Position numbers and translations under genes: made by a program. 37,466 nucleotides of DNA from an uncultured Prevotella sp. (GTDB taxonomy: Bacteria; Bacteroidota; Bacteroidia; Bacteroidales; Bacteroidaceae): assembly GCA_905236815.1 (NCBI GenBank), contig CAJOPE010000040.1:1-37466 (forward strand). Reading direction: 5' to 3'. Shown in pieces: positions 1 to 8,069 of this stretch. Under the pieces are notes generated by a model that was given only the letters and a program-made list of their open reading frames with translations, was not told the origin of the DNA and ran no database searches. The first letter of the stretch is position 1; the number at the start of each line of letters is the position of its first letter.

Positions 1-20
1 AGTCTTAAATCTTACTCAGC

Positions 21-755
21 CTAGCATAAAACGGGGTACTCGAAAGTACTCTGTTTAAAGCTGATAAGCAACAATTGGACGTTTACACTCATACCAATCA
101 TTGCTTCTGTTTTACGATCCATCATCCATCCAACCTTTGGATACAATGGAAAAACATATATTGGCTTATTCCTTTCGGGATCATATAACAAATTCGAATC
201 GAGAATAGGACGGATCTCCCATGTTTCATCCACTTTCCAATCGTAATACAAGGTTGAGCTGGTATCTTTTGGTTCCTGTGTTGTTAGCAGAACATCAACA
301 GCAGACAGTCTATCGGTCTGATTGAATTCAACCGATTCTATCTTTGTTGTGGATAATGGTTTTGCTGGAACCGATTCATAGATATCTTCATGATCCTCGA
401 TTCTTAACGAATACTCTACATCGGAATTCAATTTTGGAAGCTGAACCGAGTAGATGCCATCCTTAGTTGTCTTCTGGAGCGGATATTCCGAGCCATCAGA
501 ACCCTTTATCGTTAATTTGGCATCGTTTACTGATACATATCGATTGCCGTTGTCGCTATTTGTATTGAGCTCGCGTGAACGGGTGAGATAAAAATTACAC
601 AGACTATCCGAGTAAATTGTACCCTCAACCGCCAGCAGATGGGTTTCCTCTGCAGGAATATCCGCCTCAAACTCGTCGATACAACCTGTAGGAAGAAAGA
701 GAGCCGCAAAAAAATAGATACAAGCAAACGAATATTTAAGTTTCGTATTTATCAT
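21..755 (-). CDS. DUF4249-type lipoprotein, shortened second copy
   Basis: The 244-residue product has a lipoprotein signal peptide with lipobox LPTGC near residue 25, so it should be lipid-anchored at the cell envelope. It is a clear paralogue of the 397-residue protein at 2118-3311: both share CI-EFEAD after the lipobox, the block LAVEGTI-SDSLCNFYL, KGSDGSEYP, and DETWE-RP. DUF4249 proteins accompany TonB-dependent receptors in Bacteroidota; their ligand is unknown. Similarity is lost after about residue 222 (near GWMMDRK), and the frame stops about 150 residues before the paralogue does. This suggests a degenerate copy, or a 3' end broken close to the window edge. It starts 9 bp after the preceding exported-protein gene, so it is probably the last gene of the operon. 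The family call is confident; whether it is functional is unclear. Confidence 0.75.
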   Translation of the reverse strand: MINTKLKYSFACIYFFAALFLPTGCIDEFEADIPAEETHLLAVEGTIYSDSLCNFYLTRSRELNTNSDNGNRYVSVNDAKLTIKGSDGSEYPLQKTTKDGIYSVQLPKLNSDVEYSLRIEDHEDIYESVPAKPLSTTKIESVEFNQTDRLSAVDVLLTTQEPKDTSSTLYYDWKVDETWEIRPILDSNLLYDPERNKPIYVFPLYPKVGWMMDRKTEAMIGMSVNVQLLLISFKQSTFEYPVLC

Positions 756-764
756 TCTACTTCA

Positions 765-2054
765 TTACTTTGGAAATTCATAAACCAGATACTGAGTATT
801 TGGCTCAGTAGGATAATTGGTAAGGCGCCCCGATCGCGAGACAAAGGAAACAATACCTTTATAGATGGCATTTCCAAAGGTGTACTCTCCATAATAAATA
901 TTGATGTAATGCACACGGCGAGAATCGTAATTCTGCAATTTCTCCAAATCGTAAACAGGCATACCATCCATAAATACCATAGCAGGACGCATATCATGTC
1001 CAGCATCCTCACCAAGCACCACAAACCTCTCCATATTGTTTGCATTGCTACGCAACACCTCGGTAACGTATTCAGTGATCACTTCACGAAGTGCACGAAA
1101 TTGGCGATACTCATCAAGGTTGTAGCTTTGATCAGGAGCCTTTGCAAATATCTTCGCATCATAAGGCAATGGCACAACCTCTTCGGTTGTCGCATCGTTA
1201 TATTCTCCTATCGTGGTTTCGCGTTTCTCTGGGGTAATGGCCATCTGATGCAGCTGCATCTCCCTTGAGCGCTTCTCCACCTCATTTCGCTGATAGTGAA
1301 AAGCTAAACAAGGCAATTCCTTAGGGAGCATAGCAGCATAAGGACTCATCATCTGAATTGGCAGATGCACACCGGTTTCTGTAATTGCCGAAAGCACTAT
1401 CGGATGCTTGCCCTGCAAGCCGAAGGTATAGATAAGGGCTGTAGTGTCGTTGATCATCTTTCCCTCGAAATAGTGGATCTGTTTGCCGTCAATTCCCAGA
1501 GAGGGACGAATCTGATGGACCTTGAATGTTACGTCCTCGCACACATTCTTGATATGTACCTGAACAATATGTCCTTCTATCTCTTTTACATTGAGCGTGC
1601 TGCTCAATGAACGTTGAACATTAAACGAGGAACATGATTCGCCATTTGCCTTCAACATTACAGGATAACTCAAACTATCACCCGTTTCTATCTTCTCCCA
1701 TTTGATATTATCCTCCTGATTTTTATGAAGGAGATTTACCACAGGCACAAGCTTACTTTCCACCTTTTTATTACCTCGGGCATAGACATTCAACACATAA
1801 TAGCCACTTGGAATATCGGCAGGCAGTTCAAGAATGCCACTTCCCTTTCCTCCCTGCAATTGAACCATTGTTCCTGCAGCCAGACTATTCGAATTACAGA
1901 GTTCAGCATAAGCGATGAATGCATCCTCAAAGCTTACTTCAATTTTCATTGGCTCACCGGCTAGATACCAGGAGCGATCTATCTCGACATTTGCAGCGAA
2001 AGAACTGGCTGATAACCAACAAGCTGCAAAAAATAATAGTATTCTTTTCATCAT
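765..2054 (-). CDS. Exported protein with plug-like C-terminus, partner of TonB receptor
   Basis: I take the ATG that gives MMKRILLFFAACWL, a normal signal peptide; an in-frame GTG lies 24 bp upstream but would put a polar extension before it. The mature protein of about 410 residues begins with a segment like the macroglobulin (MG2-type) beta-sandwich found in many Bacteroidota exported proteins (WYLAGEPMKIEVSF; IPSGYYVLNVYARG). Its C-terminal 80 residues (FVVLGEDAGHDMRPAMVFMD, then VHYINIYYGEYTFGNAIYKGIV) resemble the plug strand pattern of TonB-dependent receptors, but no barrel follows. It lies between two DUF4249 genes downstream of a TonB receptor, so it is likely an accessory envelope protein of that transporter. 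The substrate is unknown. Confidence is high that the gene is real and moderate for the role. Confidence 0.7.
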   Translation of the reverse strand: MMKRILLFFAACWLSASSFAANVEIDRSWYLAGEPMKIEVSFEDAFIAYAELCNSNSLAAGTMVQLQGGKGSGILELPADIPSGYYVLNVYARGNKKVESKLVPVVNLLHKNQEDNIKWEKIETGDSLSYPVMLKANGESCSSFNVQRSLSSTLNVKEIEGHIVQVHIKNVCEDVTFKVHQIRPSLGIDGKQIHYFEGKMINDTTALIYTFGLQGKHPIVLSAITETGVHLPIQMMSPYAAMLPKELPCLAFHYQRNEVEKRSREMQLHQMAITPEKRETTIGEYNDATTEEVVPLPYDAKIFAKAPDQSYNLDEYRQFRALREVITEYVTEVLRSNANNMERFVVLGEDAGHDMRPAMVFMDGMPVYDLEKLQNYDSRRVHYINIYYGEYTFGNAIYKGIVSFVSRSGRLTNYPTEPNTQYLVYEFPK

Positions 2055-2117
2055 TAAATTTCCATCAGTTTTCAACACATCAGTATTGCATTATGTTAAA
2101 TCTCAATCCTCCAATAT

Positions 2118-3311
2118 TTAAGGCATATACTCTGGTTTTTCATCTGTTGCCCCCTGCAAGCGAATATCAAAATATTTCTCGGGTGCCCAGATAGTGTGAA
2201 GCTGCAAGATAAAATCAGATTCCGCAAAAGGTGGTTCTTTTTCCTCAAACCAGTGATAAATCCGATATCCTTGATGAATCAGACTCACACATGCCTCATG
2301 AGGTGGATCAATAGAATCCAGCAATTCAGGCTCCAGCGGAATCTCCTTCCCCAATACCTTATTGCCATCAATATAAAAACGATAGGCACATTCGTTCATG
2401 GCCACTCCCACAAAGCCTATCACTCGTTTGTCGCCATTCACGCAACGCAGATTGGTGGGAAGTGTGATTCCTTGAGGCGAAAACAATCCGCCCATTTCCG
2501 AAGAAGCTTGTCGACAGGCCAATCTGTATTCATACTCCGCCTTACTGATGCTGCGCTGATGAATCAAACCGCTATACATATAGAAGATGCGGGCATCACT
2601 ACGGGCGATATCATAGAGTTTGTAGTTCTTCATCTGTTGATCAGCATAGTGTACCGTCGATTCGAAGAACGGTTCTTTTCGATGTCCAAACATCCAACCT
2701 CTAACTGGGTAAAGATTAGGAACATGAACGGCCGTATGCTTCGCTTCATCGTAATACCAATTCGAGCTGAAGACCGGTCGAACTTCCCATGTTTCATCCA
2801 GTTTCCACTGATAATACACAGGAGTATTGGTATTCTCCACTTTCTTGGTATTAATCAGCACATCCACATTCGATTTTCTCGATGCCTGTTTAAAAACAAC
2901 CGAGTCGGGCGCTTCCGTCGTTATTGGTTTGGCAGGAAGAGTCTCATAGATATCGCCATGATGCTCAATATGCAGCCAATACTCCACCTGTGCGTTCAAT
3001 TTCGGCATCTGTACAGAATACGCACCATCTGTTTCAGCATTCTTCACAGGATATTCCGAGCCATCCGAACCTTTCACACTCAACTTGGCATCTGTGATGG
3101 CCAAATATTTTCCACTCTCACTATTTAGTTCACGCGACTGACTGAGATAGAAGTTGCAAAGGCTGTCGGAGAAGATGGTTCCCTCCACAGCAAGAATCTG
3201 TGTTTCGTCGCCAGACAAGTCCGCTTCAAATTCCTCTATACACCCTGTAAACAGAAAAAGTCCAATCAGGGAGCACCACATATTTAGAAGATAATATCTT
3301 TGCTTCATCAT
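2118..3311 (-). CDS. DUF4249 family lipoprotein
   Basis: This 397-residue protein carries an N-terminal signal peptide and lipobox (LFTGC), so it should be an outer-membrane or periplasm-facing lipoprotein. It is full length for DUF4249, with the conserved early block LAVEGTIFSDSLCNFYLS and a central DETWEVRPVF segment. Its ATG overlaps the TAA stop of the upstream TonB receptor by one base (TAATG), which implies translational coupling and a receptor/lipoprotein pair. Such pairs are common in Bacteroidota, and DUF4249 proteins are thought to help the receptor at the surface; what is transported is not known. A second in-frame ATG follows directly and could be used instead. The downstream copy at 21-755 is a shortened paralogue. 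Confidence 0.85.
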   Translation of the reverse strand: MMKQRYYLLNMWCSLIGLFLFTGCIEEFEADLSGDETQILAVEGTIFSDSLCNFYLSQSRELNSESGKYLAITDAKLSVKGSDGSEYPVKNAETDGAYSVQMPKLNAQVEYWLHIEHHGDIYETLPAKPITTEAPDSVVFKQASRKSNVDVLINTKKVENTNTPVYYQWKLDETWEVRPVFSSNWYYDEAKHTAVHVPNLYPVRGWMFGHRKEPFFESTVHYADQQMKNYKLYDIARSDARIFYMYSGLIHQRSISKAEYEYRLACRQASSEMGGLFSPQGITLPTNLRCVNGDKRVIGFVGVAMNECAYRFYIDGNKVLGKEIPLEPELLDSIDPPHEACVSLIHQGYRIYHWFEEKEPPFAESDFILQLHTIWAPEKYFDIRLQGATDEKPEYMP

Positions 3312-6256
3312 TAATTAAATTTCATATTCAGTGAAACATAAGGAATGGCTGAACCAAAGACGGATATCTTGTAGCCTTGTATCTTGCTCTTCTCGGATAC
3401 ATAATACACATTGTAGGCATTTCTGCGGGCAAAGGCATTATATACACCAATGGAGAAGGAAGTGTGCAGGAAGGAAGTCAGCTTGTGGGTTGGCTCGATG
3501 TTGAAGGCAAAATCGCATCGCATATAATCCGGTATGCGATAGCCATTACGCTCGGTGAAATAAGGCTTATCCGAACCGCTCAACCAGTCGTAGTATTCAC
3601 CTGCAGGCACTGTGGTTGGTCGACCGGTAGCATAGTTGAAGTTGCTCGATAAGCTATAGCGCTCGGTAAACTTATAGTTGAGCACGGCCTTTATCTCGTG
3701 AGGACGGTCATACTCCGAAGGATACCACTTTCCATCATTCAGAGGCATCTCCACACGCTTATCATCCTGTCGGAGCAAGGAACGGGAAAGTGTATAGCTC
3801 ACCCATCCATTCAGTTTTCCGAAAGGTTTCTTCACCTGAAGCTCCAGTCCATAGGCTTTTCCCTTGGTCGAGATCACATCCGTTTCCAGATGGTGATTCA
3901 TCAGCAGAACCGCCGAGTTCCGGTAGTTTAGATAGTCGTTGATATGCTTATAGTAAACCTCTGCCGAGAATTCGTATTGCTTGTCTTTGGTTTCTTTATA
4001 CACACCAGCAGCCACCTGCCATCCATTTTGTGGTTTGATGTTGTTATCCGAAAGCTTCCAGATATCCGTTGGCGACATGATAGCGGTATTTGATACTTTG
4101 TGTATATATTGGTGCATCGTGTTGAAACCCGCCTTTACCGAGAGATTTTCCTTGATGGCATAGCGGGTGGAGAATCGAAATTCGGGTGCCTGATAGCTCT
4201 TGATATTCCCCACCTCATTCTTCTTCGAAAGCAGGTTGCTCTCCGAAGGCAGGGAGCTCTCATCATAATAGCGCACCTCGCGCGGACCGAGTGCATTAAA
4301 TAAGGTATAGCGCACACCTCCAGCCACCGAGAATTTCTCGGTGAATCTATGTTCAAAATCCACATAGGCCGATGATTCCTGTGCATACTCATTGTCGAGT
4401 TTGTCGCTAATCACGGTTGATAGTTCCCCCACAGGCTTGTATTCACCCGCCTGAATATCATAGTGTTGCGTCATCACACCATAATTCAGGGTGAACTTAT
4501 CGGTAATCGGGTGACGGAAATGCAATTTCGCCCAAAGCTGGTCGATACCGAAACTGAGTCGGGCAGCCGAATAAGGGGTAGCACTCTCCTCGTTGAAATA
4601 GTCGTAATGATCCATACCTCCCGATAGGGTTACACTGAGTTTCTCATTGAAAATCGAGCGCCATTCTGCCGATAGATTTCGGTTTTTATAACCATAATTA
4701 TTGGTATCGCTGAACGAGAACCAGTCGTTGCTCCAATAGCCAAACACCTTCAGTCGATGCATATTGCTCAGTTTCCAGGTAAGCACCCCACCAAAATCGT
4801 AGAAGTTGGCCTTTCCATTCTTATAGCCACTCTTCTTCGGCAATCGGTCGAGCATCCAGTCGCTATAGGTGGTTCTGCCATTCACCAGCAGCGAAACGTG
4901 ATCCTCTACAATCGGAATCTCTAAATTCGCCTTACTCGTAAGGATTCCGATGCTGGCATTACCGGTGAATTTCTTCATATTTGCCTCCTTCGAGTTCACC
5001 TTCAGCACTGAGCTGATGCGACCGCCATATTCTGCAGGAATACTCGACTTGAAGAGTTCTACATCCTCCACCGCATCCGAGTTGAAGGAGGTAAACAAGC
5101 CGAACAGATGCGAAGGGTTATACACCGTTCCACCATTATAAAGTATCAAGTTCTGGTCGGTGGCGCCACCTCTCACATTATATCCACTTGAGGCCTCGCC
5201 CACCGTGGTAACTCCAGGAAGTGTGAGCACAATTTTCATAATATCAGCCTCGCCGAAGGCAGAAGGGATATTCTTGAGCAATTCCGGCTTGAACTTCTCC
5301 GATCCCATCATCGTATTCTTAACGGCCGATTGCCGACCTGCTACCACCAAAATCTCGCCAAGCTCATGGTCATCGGCCAGACTCACCTTCGCTTTCTTCA
5401 CACCTGGCATATAGAAAACCTTCTCCTTATTATATTGAGCGGTCTCGGCCACCAATGAGGAATCAATTACAGGAATACCCTTAATCACATCTTGCGGTTT
5501 CTCTATCGACCGTAGCGCAACCGCAGGTGGCAGCACCACTTCTCCCCTAACAACAGAAGGGATAGCCTCCTTCGGAAGTGGATCGCCAGGGAGAGTAGCC
5601 ACCAACTTTGGCAGATTGATTTCGCGGAAATACTTATTGAATTTCAGCTTATTCTGCTTAGCGAAAGACTTGATCGACCTTTTTTGTTCTGGGAAAAGTT
5701 TTGCTAGATCAGAAGAATTTTTCACCTCGTACATATTGCCATCAGGGGTAACCAGCGTATATCGCTCCTCAGTAGAGAGCGTTGACAGGAATATTTTTCC
5801 ATTCGAAACCTCATTGGCCTTATTCTTCCATACCGTGTGATAAAGTCGCATACCATTAGCGCTGCCATCACAGAGTTCAATGGCATACTTGCTGCTGTCT
5901 TCTGGAGCATGAACATACCTGTGCCCATCCATCTCAAACCAGTTGATATTCTGCTGTTCGGGCAGACATAAGGCATTCACTACCGGAGAGCTCACCGCCA
6001 ACTGCTGTTTATACTGGTCGAAACGCAGCATCACGTCCTCATACACCACGCCACAATAGCTCACCCTTCCCTTTCGCATTTTCGGATCATTCTTATAAAA
6101 GGGACTGTCCCTCCATAGAGCCATATTATATTGTGGTTCTACAAGACCAATATACAGTCGAGAAAAGTTAGAGGCTGACGAGAAATAATCTTGGGCAGCT
6201 ACATTCTGAACACCAGCAGCCAATAAACAAGCAATGATACAGAGTTTATCTTTCAC
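3311..6256 (-). CDS. TonB-dependent outer-membrane receptor
   Basis: The 981-residue product starts at GTG; no ATG is in frame near the signal peptide (MKDKLCIIACLLAAGVQNVA, cut before QDYF). Residues about 25-300 form an extra N-terminal domain that does not look like the usual carboxypeptidase-regulatory repeat. The TonB plug domain follows at about 320-430 (NIPSAFGEADIMKIVLTLPG, GYNVRGGATDQNLILYNGGT, AEYGGRISSVLKV), then a 22-strand-type barrel to the C-terminus, which ends in an aromatic/hydrophobic strand (YVSLNMKFN). It should import a bound substrate across the outer membrane using TonB energy. The gene is first in a minus-strand operon with DUF4249 partners. No SusD gene is present, so this is the DUF4249-linked receptor class and not a classical polysaccharide utilisation pair. 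The substrate cannot be told from the sequence. Confidence 0.9.
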   Translation of the reverse strand: MKDKLCIIACLLAAGVQNVAAQDYFSSASNFSRLYIGLVEPQYNMALWRDSPFYKNDPKMRKGRVSYCGVVYEDVMLRFDQYKQQLAVSSPVVNALCLPEQQNINWFEMDGHRYVHAPEDSSKYAIELCDGSANGMRLYHTVWKNKANEVSNGKIFLSTLSTEERYTLVTPDGNMYEVKNSSDLAKLFPEQKRSIKSFAKQNKLKFNKYFREINLPKLVATLPGDPLPKEAIPSVVRGEVVLPPAVALRSIEKPQDVIKGIPVIDSSLVAETAQYNKEKVFYMPGVKKAKVSLADDHELGEILVVAGRQSAVKNTMMGSEKFKPELLKNIPSAFGEADIMKIVLTLPGVTTVGEASSGYNVRGGATDQNLILYNGGTVYNPSHLFGLFTSFNSDAVEDVELFKSSIPAEYGGRISSVLKVNSKEANMKKFTGNASIGILTSKANLEIPIVEDHVSLLVNGRTTYSDWMLDRLPKKSGYKNGKANFYDFGGVLTWKLSNMHRLKVFGYWSNDWFSFSDTNNYGYKNRNLSAEWRSIFNEKLSVTLSGGMDHYDYFNEESATPYSAARLSFGIDQLWAKLHFRHPITDKFTLNYGVMTQHYDIQAGEYKPVGELSTVISDKLDNEYAQESSAYVDFEHRFTEKFSVAGGVRYTLFNALGPREVRYYDESSLPSESNLLSKKNEVGNIKSYQAPEFRFSTRYAIKENLSVKAGFNTMHQYIHKVSNTAIMSPTDIWKLSDNNIKPQNGWQVAAGVYKETKDKQYEFSAEVYYKHINDYLNYRNSAVLLMNHHLETDVISTKGKAYGLELQVKKPFGKLNGWVSYTLSRSLLRQDDKRVEMPLNDGKWYPSEYDRPHEIKAVLNYKFTERYSLSSNFNYATGRPTTVPAGEYYDWLSGSDKPYFTERNGYRIPDYMRCDFAFNIEPTHKLTSFLHTSFSIGVYNAFARRNAYNVYYVSEKSKIQGYKISVFGSAIPYVSLNMKFN

Positions 6257-6303
6257 AATTATTAGATTACACGTTTGATTTATTCATTCGTATTACAAAA
6301 ATA

Positions 6304-6311
6304 CAAAGATA
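6304..6311 (-). promoter_or_regulatory. Probable -7 box of the TonB receptor operon
   Basis: On the minus strand these bases read TATCTTTG, a match to the Bacteroidetes -7 consensus TAnnTTTG, about 48 bp upstream of the receptor start codon. The -33 element is poor: no TTG lies at the expected 19 bp, only a TGG. The call is therefore tentative. Confidence 0.4.
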
Positions 6312-6528
6312 CCACGAGATATATTAAGTATTTAACCATTTTTTTTAAGAATAGGATAAAAATAACATACCCGTTAAAGGTCTGTCGATTATAAATCGTA
6401 AGGTCATGAGCTTCCAAATTCAAGTTTTGAATACCCCCTCATTTAATCGATATAGGCCGAAAAAAGCCTTAAACAGCGGTGTAAAGCCAAAAAAGTTTGA
6501 TTCTAGAGGAATATTTTCCAAAAAAAAT

Positions 6529-6558
6529 TTGGTAGAAAGAAAAAAAGTGCTACCTTTG
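6529..6558 (+). promoter_or_regulatory. Promoter of the tRNA operon
   Basis: A -33 TTG (6529-6531, within TTTG) is followed, after exactly 19 bp, by TACCTTTG (6551-6558), a full match to the Bacteroidetes primary sigma promoter. It lies 38 bp before the first tRNA and points toward it. The stretch 6312-6528 between this promoter and that of the divergent receptor operon is AT-rich and shows no gene. Confidence 0.75.
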
Positions 6559-6596
6559 CACTCGCTTAAAAGAAAGGTACCCCACAAAGGTGACTT

Positions 6597-6667
6597 AGGC
6601 GAGTAATTTAATGGTAAAATAGCGGTCTCCAAAACCGCCTTTCTGGGTTCGATTCCTGGTTCGCCTG
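6597..6667 (+). tRNA. tRNA-Trp (CCA)
   Basis: The acceptor stem AGGCGAG pairs with TTCGCCT. The anticodon arm is GCGGT-CTCCAAA-ACCGC with anticodon CCA, and the T loop is TTCGATT. Discriminator G fits tryptophan. The 3' CCA is not fully encoded. It is first of six tRNAs in one transcript. Confidence 0.93.
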
Positions 6668-6678
6668 CATAAGTAAAT

Positions 6679-6752
6679 GGTGCGTTAGTTCAGTTGGTTA
6701 GAATGCCTGCCTGTCACGCAGGAGGTCACGAGTTCGAGTCTCGTACGCACCG
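6679..6752 (+). tRNA. tRNA-Asp (GTC)
   Basis: The acceptor GGTGCGT pairs with ACGCACC, the anticodon loop CTGTCAC gives GTC, and the T loop is TTCGAGT. Discriminator G is as expected for aspartate. It is second in the cluster, 11 bp after tRNA-Trp. Confidence 0.95.
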
Positions 6753-6760
6753 CTTCAACT

Positions 6761-6834
6761 AGGGAAGTAGTACAGTTGGTTAGTATTCCTGTTTTGGGAA
6801 CAGGAGGTCGTCGGTTCGAGTCCGGTCTTCCCTA
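6761..6834 (+). tRNA. tRNA-Pro (TGG)
   Basis: The acceptor AGGGAAG pairs with CTTCCCT, the anticodon stem-loop is CCTGT-TTTGGGA-ACAGG (anticodon TGG), the T loop is TTCGAGT, and the discriminator is A. It is third in the cluster. Confidence 0.93.
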
Positions 6835-6840
6835 CACATT

Positions 6841-6914
6841 GCCTCTTTAGCTCAGTTGGCCAGAGCACGTGATTTGTAATCTCGGGGTCGTTGGTTCGAA
6901 TCCGACAAGAGGCT
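6841..6914 (+). tRNA. tRNA-Thr (TGT)
   Basis: The acceptor GCCTCTT pairs with AAGAGGC, and the anticodon loop TTTGTAA gives TGT. The anticodon stem has one T-T mismatch. The T loop is TTCGAAT and the discriminator is T. It is fourth in the cluster. Confidence 0.92.
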
Positions 6915-6923
6915 CAAAAAAAT

Positions 6924-6997
6924 GCTTCAGTAGCTCAGTTGGTTAGAGCACCTGACTGTTAATCAGGGGGTCGTTGGTTCAAGCCCATCCTGGAGCG
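6924..6997 (+). tRNA. tRNA-Asn (GTT)
   Basis: The acceptor GCTTCAG pairs with CTGGAGC with two G-T wobbles. The anticodon arm is CCTGA-CTGTTAA-TCAGG with anticodon GTT. The T arm GTTGG/CCATC has one mismatch. It is fifth in the cluster. Confidence 0.9.
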
Positions 6998-7024
6998 CTT
7001 CAATATCCATAAAATTTTATTCCT

Positions 7025-7097
7025 GCGGAAATAGCTCAGTTGATAGAGCACTAGCCTTCCAAGCTGGGGGTCGCGGGTTTGAGCCCCGTTTTCCGCT
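7025..7097 (+). tRNA. tRNA-Gly (TCC)
   Basis: The acceptor GCGGAAA pairs with TTTCCGC, and the anticodon arm is CTAGC-CTTCCAA-GCTGG with anticodon TCC. The T arm is GCGGG-TTTGAGC-CCCGT, with TTTGA in place of TTCGA, and the discriminator is T. It is last of the cluster and next to the island border. Confidence 0.93.
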
Positions 7098-7103
7098 CTA
7101 ATT

Positions 7104-7175
7104 GTCCGAAGGACGTAATTAGCTTATAATCAATGATTTAAAGCTAATTTACGTCTGTTCAAACAGCTTTTTTTA
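7104..7175 (+). terminator. Hairpins and terminator after the tRNA operon
   Basis: Three structures lie in a row: GTCC-gaa-GGAC (7104-7114); a long hairpin pairing 7113-7125 with 7141-7154, with one bulged base; and CTGT-TCAA-ACAG (7155-7166) running straight into seven T residues. The last is a good intrinsic terminator for the tRNA transcript. A further inverted pair, CAGCTTTTTT with AAAAAAGCTG near 7192-7202, may terminate on the other strand. Confidence 0.65.
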
Positions 7176-7492
7176 TTCGTTTTTTGTTAAGAAAAAAGCT
7201 GAATTGTCATTAATTTTTTTGGTAGATTTAGGCTATTCTGCGAGTAATATGCGAGTAAAGGTACATACTCAAAAAAAAACTTGCAAATACACATACTGAA
7301 AAATATTGATAATTTTAACGATATTTGCATTAAACTGAAAAGTTACTACATTTCTCAGTTTACAAGTACTCCAGCTTTTTTACTAAATTTGAGAACAACA
7401 ATTTATAAAAGAAGCAATATTATGGATATTAAAACCTATGTAGAAAAATACCCTTTAAGCCCATTCACAACAGGTAAATCACAACATTGATC
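7176..7492. other. Gene-poor border with 9-bp direct repeats
   Basis: No convincing gene is seen here. The only open frame (7281-7490) has no recognisable features and unconvincing composition. TGCGAGTAA occurs twice, at 7239-7247 and 7250-7258, 11 bp apart. Short spaced repeats like this can be recombinase or excisionase arm sites. Its core GCGAGTAA also occurs at the 5' end of tRNA-Trp (6599-6606), which may be coincidence. No integrase gene lies in the window. Confidence 0.35.
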
Positions 7493-7521
7493 TTGACAGA
7501 ACAAAAGTAATTTGATATAAT
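7493..7521 (+). promoter_or_regulatory. Perfect sigma70-type promoter before the HTH gene
   Basis: TTGACA (7493-7498) and TATAAT (7516-7521) are separated by exactly 17 bp. This is the consensus of the E. coli housekeeping sigma factor, not the Bacteroidetes TTG/TAnnTTTG type seen elsewhere in the window. It lies 63 bp before the HTH gene start and reads toward it. Confidence 0.55.
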
Positions 7522-7584
7522 GGTATAAGTCAGAACTAGGAAAGCTGACATTATCAAGCTAATCATAACGTAAATATTAAAACT

Positions 7585-7788
7585 ATGGCAACAGTAATCG
7601 TAACAGAGGTTGAGAAGATTTGGCTCTCAACAAATGAAGTAATTAAGTACCTTAGTATCGGAAAAGACTATCTGGACAGGCTAAGAGAGGAAGGTAAAAT
7701 TCCTTACTATAAGCCTACGGGAAAGAAGCCTATCTTCTACAAGAAATCAGAAATAGACCGCTTTATCGCTAAAGGAAAAGTTATCTAA
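7585..7788 (+). CDS. Excisionase-like helix-turn-helix protein (HTH_17 type)
   Basis: The 67-residue product has the MerR/excisionase-type winged helix layout: WLSTNEVIKYLSIGKDYLDR is helix-turn-helix, IPYYKP and KPIFYKKSEIDRFI form the wing and closing helix. Small proteins of this type act as recombination directionality factors or regulators on integrative elements of Bacteroidota. It stands alone on the plus strand at the island border, next to the direct repeats at 7239-7258, and no integrase is seen beside it. Either the integrase lies elsewhere, has been lost, or this is a regulator of the island. The gene call is confident and the excisionase role is inference. Confidence 0.75.
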   Translation: MATVIVTEVEKIWLSTNEVIKYLSIGKDYLDRLREEGKIPYYKPTGKKPIFYKKSEIDRFIAKGKVI

Positions 7789-7809
7789 AGAAGGCAAGCA
7801 GATTAAACA

Positions 7810-7974
7810 TTAGGAACCTATTAGAAAGGAAATGGAATTTGGCATCTGCACAGACAGTACTCCCAAGGTCTCACTATATTCCACGGGGAGACGAATATCG
7901 CCAAAGGTAAAGGCGAAATCCCCACCCCGCTGCTTGTAATCAATAATTTCCTGTTTAAAGATCTTCCTGTTCAT
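7810..7974 (-). CDS. Small hypothetical protein (54 aa)
   Basis: An ATG-started frame encodes 54 residues beginning MNRKIFKQEIIDYKQRGGDF, mixed charged and hydrophobic. I recognise no domain. It has the same strand as the nuclease gene that ends at 8048 and could be the last gene of that transcript, or the remnant of a longer gene. It is too short for a firm call. Confidence 0.3.
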   Translation of the reverse strand: MNRKIFKQEIIDYKQRGGDFAFTFGDIRLPVEYSETLGVLSVQMPNSISFLIGS

Positions 7975-8029
7975 TTTTTATAATGCCAACTATCCTTTTC
8001 TTGTATATTTTCCGTTTTACATGACACCT

Positions 8030-8069
8030 CAAACGTTATATTCTATCCTATTTTAAAAAATAACGTTTG
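8030..8069. repeat. 10-bp perfect inverted repeat over the nuclease stop codon
   Basis: CAAACGTTAT (8030-8039) is the exact reverse complement of 8060-8069, with a 20-base AT-rich loop. It spans the end of the nuclease gene. It may be a transcript-end hairpin, though it lacks a T-run directly after the stem on the minus strand. Confidence 0.45.

Noticed and set aside
7025..7097. tRNA-Gly 3' end duplicated as an attachment site at the far side of the island
   Set aside because: I found no copy of the tRNA 3' sequence near 32-37 kb when reading through.
7281..7490. Plus-strand 69-aa reading frame
   Set aside because: No family resemblance, AT-driven composition, and it lies in the gene-poor border ahead of the sigma70-type promoter.
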